Part shown: positions 31,652 to 40,529 of the stretch, one piece after another
Position numbering within the stretch: the first letter of the stretch is position 1
Layout of the letters: the number at the start of each line of letters is the position of its first letter
Origin: Deltaproteobacteria bacterium
GTDB lineage: Bacteria > Desulfobacterota > Desulfarculia > JACQYL01
NCBI GenBank assembly: GCA_016208165.1
Contig: JACQYL010000054.1
Span: 1 to 64,000 of the forward strand
Direction of reading: 5' to 3'
DNA: 64,000 nucleotides
Notes under the pieces: model-generated
The model's input: the letters and a program-made list of their open reading frames with translations, nothing else
Told to the model about the DNA's origin: nothing
Databases searched by the model: none
Position numbers and translations under genes: made by a program

Positions 31652-31669
31652 GGGGGCCGTGAGGCCCCC
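31652..31669 (+). promoter_or_regulatory. GC hairpin with GTGA loop between peptide and maturase genes
   Basis: GGGGGCC-GTGA-GGCCCCC forms a perfect 7-bp stem closed by a GNRA-type tetraloop. There is no T-run, so it is not a plain terminator; it could partly stop or stabilise transcripts so that more peptide than enzyme is made. It ends 21 bases before the radical SAM start codon. Confidence 0.5.
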
Positions 31670-31690
31670 ACGCTGCCCAAAGGGGAAGGT

Positions 31691-33052
31691 ATGACAAGCC
31701 CGAACCACCGTCCATCCCGTTTTCTGGTCGAACACGGGATTTCATGGGAAGGCAACCAATGGTGCGTGCTCCTGCACACCGTCAACCGGAGCTTGAAGCT
31801 CCTGGAACAGGAGCCGTGGAACGCGATCAAGACAGGCCGGATAACGAAAGCGTACGGTCCTCTGTTCGAGGACCTGTGCCGGTCGGATATTCTGGCGCCC
31901 GAAGGCGTCGACGAGGTCAAGGTGCTGAAAAACTGGCGTAACAGCCAATACTACGCCAACAAAGAGCTGGCCGTGAAGGTGAAAGTCACGGAAGACTGCA
32001 ATCTCGCTTGTGATTTTTGCATACAGGAGGGCATGAAACGTCCGGTCAGCATGTCCAGAGAAATTGCCGAACAGTGCGTGACCTTCCTTCGGGATCGCAT
32101 CGCAAAAGAAAAGCCGGAAGCGGTTCGTGTGATGTTAACGGGGGGAGAGCCCCTGATGAACCAGACGGCCATCCGGAGCTTCGGGATGCTGCTCCAGTTC
32201 TGCAACGGAAAGGGTATACCCTGCGATCTGTCGCTTACGACCAATGGGACCCTGCTTACCAGGAAGATGGTCCGCGAGCTGCACTGGCTGGGCGTTCGAA
32301 CGGTTCGAGTGTCCATTTTCGGGACGCGGGAAACCCATGATCGGAGACGCACTTTCAAAAACGGCAGCGGTTCTTACCGGTTGATCGAACAAAACCTGCT
32401 TGAGGCCGCCCCGTTCGTCCGGTTTCGAATACTCATGCAATACGACGAACAGAATGAGGACTATCTCAAATATCCCAAGCTGTTTCAGCGGCTGAAGGAG
32501 TTGGGACTCGATGAGGCGGTGGAAGATGTGGAGATGGGCCCTTTGCTTCCCCGAGAGTATGATTTCGGCCGGTTGGGATCCACGCTTTGCAGCAACGTTT
32601 CCAAACCGGAGATATACGCCTATTTAGAGGATGAAGCCAGGAAGTACGGTCTCAAACCGCCGGTCGAGCTGCCGTCCAGCGGGTGCATGGCCAACTACCG
32701 GAGTTGCCTGGTAATAGACGTGGATGGCAACTTGGTCAGTTGTCCCACGATCTCCCACTCGCAGCACCCCGGACTGACCTATGGGAACGTGTGCCGGGGC
32801 ATCGATTTCGTGAAAGAATCCCAGGTCATAGCGAGACCTTTGGCGGATTCCTGTTTCGAGTGCAACGTGGCCGGATTGTGCGACGGCGGATGCCGCCAGC
32901 AGAGCCTGGTGAAAAACGGCGATTTCGACGGTCTTCACTGCACCCGGGAATATCTCGAGGCGTTGGTCCGTAAGTACATGGAAGACAAGGTAAAAGGGTA
33001 TCTTTCGAGTCTTCGGGGAACGGAGGCCGGGAGGAAGGCCAGAGCCGCATGA
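31691..33052 (+). CDS. Radical SAM/SPASM enzyme, probable peptide maturase
   Basis: 453 residues. The N-terminal 95 residues (VLLHTVNRSLKLLEQEPWNAI...) resemble the leader region of peptide maturases. The 4Fe-4S site of the radical SAM core is CNLACDFC (Cys103, Cys107, Cys110), followed by MLTGGEPLM (148-156) and LSLTTNGTLL. The C-terminal SPASM domain offers Cys332, Cys339, Cys351, Cys388, Cys391, Cys397, Cys401 and Cys417 (FECNVAGLCDGGCRQQ), enough for two more clusters. Enzymes of this build install thioether, carbon-carbon or related links in small peptides. It overlaps the MFS gene by 4 bases. The real product is unknown. Confidence 0.87.
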   Translation: MTSPNHRPSRFLVEHGISWEGNQWCVLLHTVNRSLKLLEQEPWNAIKTGRITKAYGPLFEDLCRSDILAPEGVDEVKVLKNWRNSQYYANKELAVKVKVTEDCNLACDFCIQEGMKRPVSMSREIAEQCVTFLRDRIAKEKPEAVRVMLTGGEPLMNQTAIRSFGMLLQFCNGKGIPCDLSLTTNGTLLTRKMVRELHWLGVRTVRVSIFGTRETHDRRRTFKNGSGSYRLIEQNLLEAAPFVRFRILMQYDEQNEDYLKYPKLFQRLKELGLDEAVEDVEMGPLLPREYDFGRLGSTLCSNVSKPEIYAYLEDEARKYGLKPPVELPSSGCMANYRSCLVIDVDGNLVSCPTISHSQHPGLTYGNVCRGIDFVKESQVIARPLADSCFECNVAGLCDGGCRQQSLVKNGDFDGLHCTREYLEALVRKYMEDKVKGYLSSLRGTEAGRKARAA

Positions 33053-34251
33053 ACCGCGGACTGTGGCTGCTCGTTTCGCTCGAGTTTATGGCTGTCTTGG
33101 GTAACCAGCTGCTCAGCCTGGCCATTTACTGCATGCTGGTATTGGGCGTCGAAACAAGCGCCCAGAACCTGCTCGCGCTATTCGTCAGTGTGCAAGTGAC
33201 CGCGCTCTTGATGGTTCCGATAGCAGGGCCTCTCCTGGAACGAGTGGGGCCGGTGAACGTCCTCGTGTATAGCGGGATCGGCAAAGCCGCGCTGCTGGGA
33301 ATTCTTTCGGTGGCTTCGGAGAACGGTTCGTCCGTCTACCCCCTATACGCCTTAGCGATGGGCCTGGACCTGTTTCAAATCTCCGGAAGATCCTCCGCTT
33401 TGCCGCTGCTGGTGCGCCGGATCGATCTGGTGAAAGCCAATGCCGTTCGGCAGAAAATGTCGGTTTGCGCCAACATCCTGGGACCGGCCGTCATGGGCTT
33501 GGTGATTACTGAATTCGGGTCCCGACCGGGCATAGCAGCGAGCGCACTGCTCTTCGGCGTGGCCGCGTTGGGCGCCGGATGGCTGCCTCTGGAAAGTATG
33601 AAGCATCGACAGAACGTCCGGCTCAGGGAAGGAACGCTTCACAGGTTCAGGGAATTCTTTCGATCTTCTCCTCAGATCAAAGAGCTACTCCGGATCATGT
33701 TGTTCTGGATGGCGGCCTCCGGTCTCTTTCAATACGGGTTTCCGCTGTGGTTCAATGAAAAGCCCTCGGCGAACGCGTTTGGGATGGGAGTCGCATTCTC
33801 CATGTTCAATCTGGGCGCCTTCGGAGGCGCCGTGGTCGTATTCAGACTCGGGAACGATCGATTCAAAAGTGTGCTGCGTCAAAGTCTACTGGTCGAGGCA
33901 TCGTGCATTTTGAGTTTGGCGCTGATCTCCCAAGGGGTCGCGTTTGAAGGCGGTCTTCTCCTGCTGATCGGGGCCGCTTCGGCTATCCAGCAGGTCATGT
34001 TGGAAAGCGGCCTTCAGGCCGGTTGTCCTCCTCATCTCCTGGCAAGACTCATGTCTCTGGGCGCGGGACTTCGTTGCTTTGGGGCACTGATCGGAGCAAT
34101 GCTGGGGGCTCTCGTGGTTCACCAGTTCGGCATGACTTCTTCGCTCTTGCTTGCCGCGGCGGCGTTTGCACTGATATCGTTCAGGATCGGTACTGGGGCC
34201 ACTGATCTTCCATACGCCGGCGAATCCGCATCCAACGCTCCTTCACCATAA
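33049..34251 (+). CDS. MFS transporter, probable exporter of the peptide locus
   Basis: A 400-residue protein with about 12 hydrophobic helices and the organisation of a major facilitator (SLEFMAVLGNQLLSLAIYCMLV at the start, short loops, YPLYALAMGLDLFQISGRSSALPLLVRR in the first half). It overlaps the radical SAM stop by ATGA, which suggests translational coupling and therefore a joint function. Export of the modified peptide is the simplest guess; drug or sugar transport cannot be excluded. Confidence 0.8.
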   Translation: MNRGLWLLVSLEFMAVLGNQLLSLAIYCMLVLGVETSAQNLLALFVSVQVTALLMVPIAGPLLERVGPVNVLVYSGIGKAALLGILSVASENGSSVYPLYALAMGLDLFQISGRSSALPLLVRRIDLVKANAVRQKMSVCANILGPAVMGLVITEFGSRPGIAASALLFGVAALGAGWLPLESMKHRQNVRLREGTLHRFREFFRSSPQIKELLRIMLFWMAASGLFQYGFPLWFNEKPSANAFGMGVAFSMFNLGAFGGAVVVFRLGNDRFKSVLRQSLLVEASCILSLALISQGVAFEGGLLLLIGAASAIQQVMLESGLQAGCPPHLLARLMSLGAGLRCFGALIGAMLGALVVHQFGMTSSLLLAAAAFALISFRIGTGATDLPYAGESASNAPSP

Positions 34252-34293
34252 CCACTTCGGGAGGAGGAAGTCCCGCTGCCTCGTTGCAGGGCC

Positions 34294-34400
34294 GAACCTC
34301 CTTGTTTGAATCGGATTCGCGAATGGCCGGGTGTTGGGCCGAGCTGGGGCTCGGCGTTCCCGGCGGAACCCCCTTGTTTGAATCGGATTCGCGAATGGCC
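34294..34400. repeat. Two direct 35-bp repeats, period 72 bp
   Basis: Copies at 34294-34328 and 34366-34400 differ at one base. Each contains the near palindrome GAATC-G-GATTC followed by GCGAATGGCC. They lie in the 155-base gap between the MFS gene and the convergent secreted-protein gene. In one plus frame both copies read LFESDSRMA, but that frame has no well-placed ribosome binding site. Confidence 0.7.
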
Positions 34401-34406
34401 TGCGAG

Positions 34407-35075
34407 CTACATTTTCTTATCCATCCTATATTCCCAAAACACTCTCTCTATAATGGTGCTCAATTCGTTTCCTTTAATAAGGAGCACCCCTGAGAGGATG
34501 TTTTTTAGCCGGGTGTCGATGGTTTTTTCGTACAGCTTCTCGGATGCGACATCAATTAGATAGGCAGACATCTGATCGTTCTCTGAACCGGGAATGCTTA
34601 CGGAAACCATCAGAACAACGTCAACGCCCAAGCGCTTACCGGCCTTTGCCACTTCCTCGACATTGGGTTTGAAAAGCTCCCACCGGCTTTTTCGGGTCCA
34701 CACTTGATCCTGCCGGATGTCAGTGGGTAACGGTTTCGCGCCGAATCGCTGTTCCATGGGGTATGTGGAATACACCGGAATAAACGATCCCGTGTTCTCG
34801 AACGTTCGTTTCAGAGCAGAAACCACGACGTCTTCGTAATTGATGCCCTCGCCGGCGAGGCTGGAAGGGAATACGGCCACTTGAAACCGTCCGGGAAGCG
34901 TCTTCTTTAGATTGTCCACGTCTTGTTTCAAAGACTCCACCTCTTGCTTAAGAGCTTCGATCTCATGTCTGATGGTGGAGAGTTCGCTCTGGGTATCGCC
35001 GGACGGGAATCCTGCCTGCGCAAATGCCAAGCACAAGGCAGCGACCAAAACGGAACTTACGATCGTTTTCTTCAT
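34407..35075 (-). CDS. Secreted coiled-coil protein of unknown function
   Basis: 222 residues with a signal peptide (KKTIVSSVLVAALCLAFAQA, cleavage near 21), a short coiled coil (about 30-60, LSTIRHEIEALKQEVESLKQDVDNLKK) and an alpha/beta domain beginning RFQVAVFPSSLAGEGINYEDVVVSALKRTFENTG. The strand-helix start recalls periplasmic LpoB/CsgG/TolB-N folds, but I cannot assign it to one. AAAGGAGG lies 7 bases before the ATG. It stands alone and is probably monocistronic. Confidence 0.75.
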   Translation of the reverse strand: MKKTIVSSVLVAALCLAFAQAGFPSGDTQSELSTIRHEIEALKQEVESLKQDVDNLKKTLPGRFQVAVFPSSLAGEGINYEDVVVSALKRTFENTGSFIPVYSTYPMEQRFGAKPLPTDIRQDQVWTRKSRWELFKPNVEEVAKAGKRLGVDVVLMVSVSIPGSENDQMSAYLIDVASEKLYEKTIDTRLKNILSGVLLIKGNELSTIIERVFWEYRMDKKM

Positions 35076-35320
35076 GTTAAACCCTCCTTTGAGGCCGAGA
35101 CTTAAGGCCGCACCGCGAGCTTATCAACTTATACTATAAAGACAGGGGGGTGGAACAAAGGTTTAGGGGTTCGCGGCAAGCCGTTCCTCCGCCGAAGAGC
35201 CAAGGCGCCTTTGACGATCCGTTTCTGATGCCTGCGTGTTGTTTGGTCGCTCGAAATGACCTCAAACGAGCCGGCGCCACTCCATTCGAGTCCCAGGGCG
35301 CCCGAAAATCCCCCTGCCTC

Positions 35321-37009
35321 CTATGGCTTAGGTTCGGGAGGGGCGCTTTCGGCCGATTCCGGGCCCGGTTGAAGGACGGGTTTCAGCGAGCCGATTTTGC
35401 CGGTAATCTTTATGGGAAGTGTCCCGTCTTTTCCAAGGAAAGGTCCGAAATCCCGGCCGAGTATTCGTCCGTCGAGTCTGAGCCGCGCCTCCACCGTCCT
35501 GTCCGCCAGTTGGGTGGAGCCCACCAGGTGCGCAACCGGCGATTTCTCTTTGGTCGAAAAACTCATGTCGTACTGGATGGCTCCGTTTTCTATCCGGTAG
35601 GTTCCGTCCAGGCTGGAGAAATGAAACGCCGTATACTTCTTGGGCATTAACCGTTTCAGGATATCGCCGTATGCGGAAAGGTCCTGAAGAAAGCCGAAAG
35701 TCACGTCTATGCCATCACGAGCTCCCAGTGTGCCCGAGCCGGTCAGGTTTGTTTGAATGGCCTCGAAATCGGAGCCGCGTGACGTCAAGTCCGATGCGAA
35801 GTCCAGCGTGCCCTCGAGTCCGGTCAGCGGCAGCGCGAATAGGGGTGCTTCATCTTTAAGCCAGACAAAATCGGCGGGCGCCACTTTGATGTGCCGCCCT
35901 GCTGCGGTCAATTGGACAGCCGGCTCGGGATCCGTCATGTCCAACCCGCCCTGTGCGGAGAAGGCGCCTTCGGGAGGATTGAAGGAAAGGTTCTCGATCC
36001 GAAGGCGGCTGTCGTGCAGCAAAGCCTTCAGTAGGAAATCCTCCACGCTGAACGTCTTATACATTAATCGCTCCGATCGCACATCCAAACTAGCCCGGAG
36101 ATTCTTCCATACATCCCCGTGTCCTTTACGGCCCGAAGGCTCCGGCTCTTCCGGTGACGTGGGCGCCTCGGCTCCTCCGGAGCCTGAAGGTTCTTTCTTT
36201 GGCTGACCCTCCCCGGTGGGAACAAGCGACAGAAGCATATTCAGGTCGAGCAGTTCGGCATCGACCCGAAGCCTCGCATTTGAGGCCGGCCAATCCCGGT
36301 ATGCGTTCAACTCTCCTTCAAGGCTAATTGTGTGACGATCCACTTCAAGAGACATTCCCTGTAATCGAATTTGTTCAGGGTCTGCGACGATGGAACCGGT
36401 GAGCACCGGCCGTACTTGGGGAGTTTCCGGCATTGGAGCCAGGCTGACTTTCTCAAAGTTGACTTCTCCGGAAATTTCCGGAAATCGGCGTGACTCATGG
36501 GGTTGAGCTTCATTCCTGTTTCGTTTTCCCGAAAGCTTGAAACTGAATTTCCCGTGAGGTCCCCGTTCAGCCAGTTCGGGAGAAAGTTCAGCCAACCTGG
36601 CCAAGTCCAGGGGGGCCAACTCCGCGAGCAAATCCGTGTTGCCGGATGGCTGTTCCGCCTTCCCTTCTGCGCGCAGATGCACCGGCCCAAACAGAATCTC
36701 AAGATTATCCAACTGGAGGACTTCATCGATCTTCTTTCCGGCCAACCGTATCTCAGCGGGTACGCCTCTCGGTTTTCTTATTGTCCTGCCCACAAGGATA
36801 CCCGCGTCCGCCAGCGCGATTTTCGCGTCTATACGGGGCGAGTGCAAGGTACCCTCGATGCGTCCGGTGAGAACCCCCACGCCCGTCATTTGAACGCTTT
36901 TCGGTATGGCGCCGAGTCCCTCCAGGATGCTGTCAACATAATCGAAACGTGTCTTGGCATTTATTCCTAGAGAAGCATCGTTGCGGGACAAATATCCCCT
37001 TGCGCTCAA
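35321..37009 (-). pseudogene. AsmA-family protein, 3' part (frameshifted gene)
   Basis: 562 residues of the C-terminal part of an AsmA-family protein: repeated beta-strand modules of the kind LTGRIEGTLHSPRIDAKIALADAGI and, at the end, GTLGARDGIDVTFGFLQDLSAYGDILKRLMP...HFSSLDGTYRIENGAIQYD. AsmA-like proteins span the periplasm and are thought to move lipids or restrain envelope assembly. The frame stays open upstream of the listed TTG start and continues as GSVRIRDLKISRPDSTQP back to about 37165, where it meets the 5' part, so both belong to one gene of about 970 codons. Confidence 0.82.
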
Positions 37010-37085
37010 GTCGAGCGGTAGGGAGGAGACTTCGATGGCGGAAACTTCGATCTTGTCCTCTTGGGGATTGATGAGCGCCTCGAAA

Positions 37086-38261
37086 TCAAGGTTTACGTCG
37101 GGATCGCTGTAGGGCTGGGTCGAATCCGGACGACTTATTTTCAGATCTCGAATCCGGACGGACCCGGACGCCGCCGCTCAGTTTGTCCAATTCAATGGTA
37201 GAGGAAGCCTCAAAAACGATACGGTCCAAACGGGCGGGCCACTGCACGTCGCCGTTAAACGATGCGTCTATACCGGCGGAGCGGGAGAAGAGGTGGAAGC
37301 GATGGACCGTTGCAGTGGAGGATATGACATTAGCTGTCGCGCCAAATTGCCAGAGGAGATCGTCCAAGGAAATGGGTCTGCCCCCGAAGGGTTTTGCATT
37401 CAGAGAACAATTCTCGATTCGCAGGGAAGCGTCCGCTCGGAGGGCGTTGGGAGGCCCCGAGGCGCTTGCATTGAATTCGATGACTCCTTTGGTTTCCAGA
37501 CCCTCGACAAAAGGGCTGAATTTCTGTCCCACTTGGGCCGCGTCCAAACGAAAAGCCAGCATTACGTTCTGCAGGGTAACCTCGTTGAACGGGTTCTCTG
37601 CAGAGCCTTTCGCTTCCATGGAAAAACCCGGCATTGTGGCGCTGCATGAAAGCTCGACCCTGCTTCTTTGTGCGTCGCCGGACATTCGGAGCAGTTCAAT
37701 AGGAAGCTCCGAGGTTAACCCGGTTTTCTGATTTTCGAAATGGAGAATCACATTCTTAAAAGAGGCGCTGCGGACAATGAGTTTGGCTTTTGGATCAGTC
37801 CAGAAGGACGGAGGGTCGTTTGACTCCAGGCTCTCCCGTACTTCCGAGTATCCTGTGTTATTGATTCGGGAAAGGGATCGAAGGGACCGAAGATTGAGAA
37901 GCCCCTCGTGACTCTGCACAACGGAGAGTTCTACGCCGTCGACTTCGATTTCATCGACCACCAGGGCGGAAGCCAACATGGGAAGCAACGAAACGCGTGC
38001 CCGAAGCGAGCTTGCTTTGATGAGTGGCCGTTCGCCGAATTCCGGGAGATCCAGCACTTTCAGGTCGGTAACGGAAAGGCTGAAGCCGCCCAAAAAACCG
38101 AACGAAGCTTCCCCTATGGTAACGGGTCGGTTCAGGCGGGCTTCGATATTCTCAGCCAGGATGGATTTTATGGGCACTAATTTTGGCGCGAGCAGCGCGG
38201 CGCACAAGAGCAGTGCAATGCATACGGCCAATATGATGCCAACGATCTTGAGCCACTTCAT
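37086..38261 (-). pseudogene. AsmA-family protein, 5' part (frameshifted gene)
   Basis: N-terminal part with one membrane helix just after the start (KWLKIVGIILAVCIALLLCAALL) and the typical AsmA entry IEARLNRPVTIGEASFGFLGGFSLSVTDLKV. Homologous-looking sequence ends near 37170 at LDKLSGG; after that the reading frame gives noise (RSENKSSGFDPALQRSRRKP) until the stop. A one-base gain or two-base loss near 37165-37178 would join it to the 3' part. I use the ATG at 38261, which has GGTGAT upstream, and not the more upstream ATG at 38321. Confidence 0.82.
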
Positions 38262-38434
38262 AAGATCACCCGAGAGTTGCTTTTTGAACTGTCGCGTCCC
38301 GCCGCCGGCGGTACTATGCAAGAGATTCCGTTTTCGGCCCGATCCTATCAGTTTCTCTGAACAACGAAAAGCCCCGTAATTTGAAATAAAGGTTTAAAAC
38401 CCGATGTCCGGCAGCGAACACAACAGGTTCGCCG

Positions 38435-38475
38435 AAAAAGCGAGGACGCCGATCTTCTCGGCGTCCTCGCTTTTT
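38435..38475. terminator. Bidirectional Rho-independent terminator
   Basis: A perfect 18-bp inverted repeat: AAAAAGCGAGGACGCCGA (38435-38452), loop TCTTC, and its complement ending in TTTTT (38458-38475). It works on either strand; here it ends the gene at 38526-39476 (minus). Confidence 0.9.
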
Positions 38476-38525
38476 GGGACTTGAAATGTTTTCGATCCCG
38501 GACCCGTTCGATGCAGAGCCCGATT

Positions 38526-39476
38526 TTACTCTGCGGCGGGAGATTCAGAAGATGCAATAAGAGCTTCCACTCTCTTCTGATCGTCTCTGGATATATTCAT
38601 GAACTGAAGTCCGGCGGCCAACGAGCCATTTGACTGGAGTCGGAGTACCTTACAGTCCGCACTCCACTCTTTGAGTGGCTGGCCTTCGAAGCGCAAGACC
38701 ATACGAAAAGGCTCGGCCGGTATCATGCCTTCTTCCAGCTTTATTTTGTCCAGATATGCCCCGCCTTGGCTCAGGTTCCTGACAACCGCCGTTCCCAATT
38801 GACGGGTTTCGCGCCTATTTACCAGATAGGTTTCGATTTCGGCGGGTATGTTCACAAAGATCCTTGGCCAAAGCCGACGTTCGAATTCCGGCGCTCGCTC
38901 CGGGATTTCCGGATGATGGGTCAGTTCCAAGGCAGCCAGAATTTGCTCTTTAAGAAGCGATTTGTTGAGCTTCTTGCCTACGTGAACTACATACACTTCA
39001 GAGTCCGAGAGCGTCACTGCTTCTGAATCGAAGGTGCAGTAAACGATCTTCACCTCGCCATGTTCCTTAGTTCTGCGAACGGCCTTGATGACTTCCTCAC
39101 CCGAAATATCAGGCAGCCTGTCGTCGATTACCAACAGGTCTGCTCGCCGCTTCGAGCAGTGTAGCAGAGCATCCGTGCCGAAAAGGACGTGATCGAACTC
39201 GATGGAATCGATACCCTTGAGAGATTGTTGGATGGCGTTCTGGAGCTGCTCATCGGAAGTGCCGACAACGACAATTTTCTTGCCCCCCGTCAGCGCGTGG
39301 AGAGGAAGATCATACTGCTTCATGAAGGCCTCGACGCTCTTGCGGCTGACCAATCGTTCCCCCGTAATCGGGTTTTTCTTTCCTTTCAATATGCCCTGGT
39401 CAAATTTCCGTGAAATCGTGGATCTGGAAATCCCCAGGAGCACCGCCGCTTCCCCTGTTGTTAGATAAGGCTTCAT
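38526..39476 (-). CDS. Helix-turn-helix / receiver-like / PilZ domain protein
   Basis: 316 residues with three parts: an excisionase-type helix-turn-helix (about 5-52; YLTTGEAAVLLGISRSTISRKF), a CheY-like domain (about 66-185; ADLLVIDDRLPDISGEEVIKAVRR with the aspartate pair), and a PilZ domain (about 203-306) with RRLWPRIFVNIPAEI and RNLSQGGAYLDKI, the arginine and N-x-S-x-x-G motifs that bind cyclic di-GMP. It probably couples cyclic di-GMP to DNA binding, a plausible switch beside flagellar genes. It has its own promoter and terminator, so it is a single-gene unit. Confidence 0.85.
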   Translation of the reverse strand: MKPYLTTGEAAVLLGISRSTISRKFDQGILKGKKNPITGERLVSRKSVEAFMKQYDLPLHALTGGKKIVVVGTSDEQLQNAIQQSLKGIDSIEFDHVLFGTDALLHCSKRRADLLVIDDRLPDISGEEVIKAVRRTKEHGEVKIVYCTFDSEAVTLSDSEVYVVHVGKKLNKSLLKEQILAALELTHHPEIPERAPEFERRLWPRIFVNIPAEIETYLVNRRETRQLGTAVVRNLSQGGAYLDKIKLEEGMIPAEPFRMVLRFEGQPLKEWSADCKVLRLQSNGSLAAGLQFMNISRDDQKRVEALIASSESPAAE

Positions 39477-39646
39477 GCTTTTGTATCCTCATTTTCATTT
39501 CTAATCATCCCCAGGAAAACTCCTGTCCCCTTTGAAAAAGGCTTCTACGACACTCATCCGATTATACCTGCCTGCCAGCTTTCCTTGGATGTCCGCCCAA
39601 CTGGTGTATCCGAAAGACAAAGCCCACCCTTCTTTACTTAGAAAGT

Positions 39647-39675
39647 AGCATAACTCCAATTAAGCAAATTGTCAA
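39647..39675 (-). promoter_or_regulatory. Promoter of the HTH-receiver-PilZ gene
   Basis: Minus-strand TTGACA (39670-39675), a 17-base spacer and TATGCT (39647-39652). It gives a leader of about 165 bases before the ATG. Confidence 0.55.
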
Positions 39676-40529
39676 CCAATCTTTATCTTGCGTCGGAATC
39701 GTGAAGCTGAGGTAACGAATTCGTCCCTTTTTGCCGATTTACCTCAGGGCTTGGGGGGACTTATTTAAGAGGCGGACGGAAGAGCATTAGTCGTTCCCGG
39801 CTGATCTCGAGTGAGATTCCCCATCGACTGTTCGAAAGGGGTTGAACTCTCCCTCAGAGTAGTCTTTTGTTGTGTCTTAGCCATGACAAACGGGGTAACC
39901 GTGTGAATGCATACCTCCATCGCCTGGCGGCTGATCATATGGAGTCTGTACGCTTTGTGCATTCACTGGTCGAATGTCCGACTCCTTTCCAAGGATGAAG
40001 GGCGCTCACGGCGAATTTGGGATCGTGGGGGCAAAAGAACCGGGATTCATCGATAATCGATGTTGCCTTAATCCTCCAAATCGTCAAGTAAACATTCTGG
40101 CGGGGCACGGTTCCGTCTCAAAAGCAATCTTACTATTTCACAATAGCCTCCCGTCATTAATGCATTTCCGTCGGAGCCTCTCCATATATTTCGAATTGAT
40201 CCTTGAATGATTGAATTGCCAAGTCTAAACTGAGAAAATCCGGTTTTTCTATTGATGCATTAAAAGCCGGCCGGACTGTCCGGAACGTGGAGTCGGTCAA
40301 CATCAAGTGGAATCGCTGTAAGCATGAGGAAGCGAATATGAGGCTGTGATAATGACCCGAACATGAGATCGCAAATGAAGCGTTTTCCCAAACAAGCCCA
40401 GTTCGTTGCGTCCTTCTTTGTCAGGCGGCCGCCGTTGCGCAAGCTCGAGGTGGGTATCCTTCCCTGGGAAAAGGCGATTTTTGAAACGTTCCTTTAATAT
40501 ATGGTAAATTTCAGTGCAAAGGAGAGCGC
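39676..40529. other. Long gene-poor region before the flagellar cluster
   Basis: About 850 bases without a gene I can support. The best minus-strand frame (39765-39962, 65 residues) has AAGGAG 18 bases away, too far to be a ribosome binding site. A small inverted repeat CCGGA-CTG-TCCGG is near 40270. Immediately before 40530 there is a usable ribosome binding site (AAAGGAG) and a weak TTGAAA/TAAATT pair. Composition is less GC-rich than neighbouring genes by eye. Confidence 0.4.

Noticed and set aside
39765-39962. 65-residue minus-strand open frame in the gene-poor region
   Set aside because: The nearest Shine-Dalgarno-like sequence is 18 bases away, and neither composition nor context supports coding.
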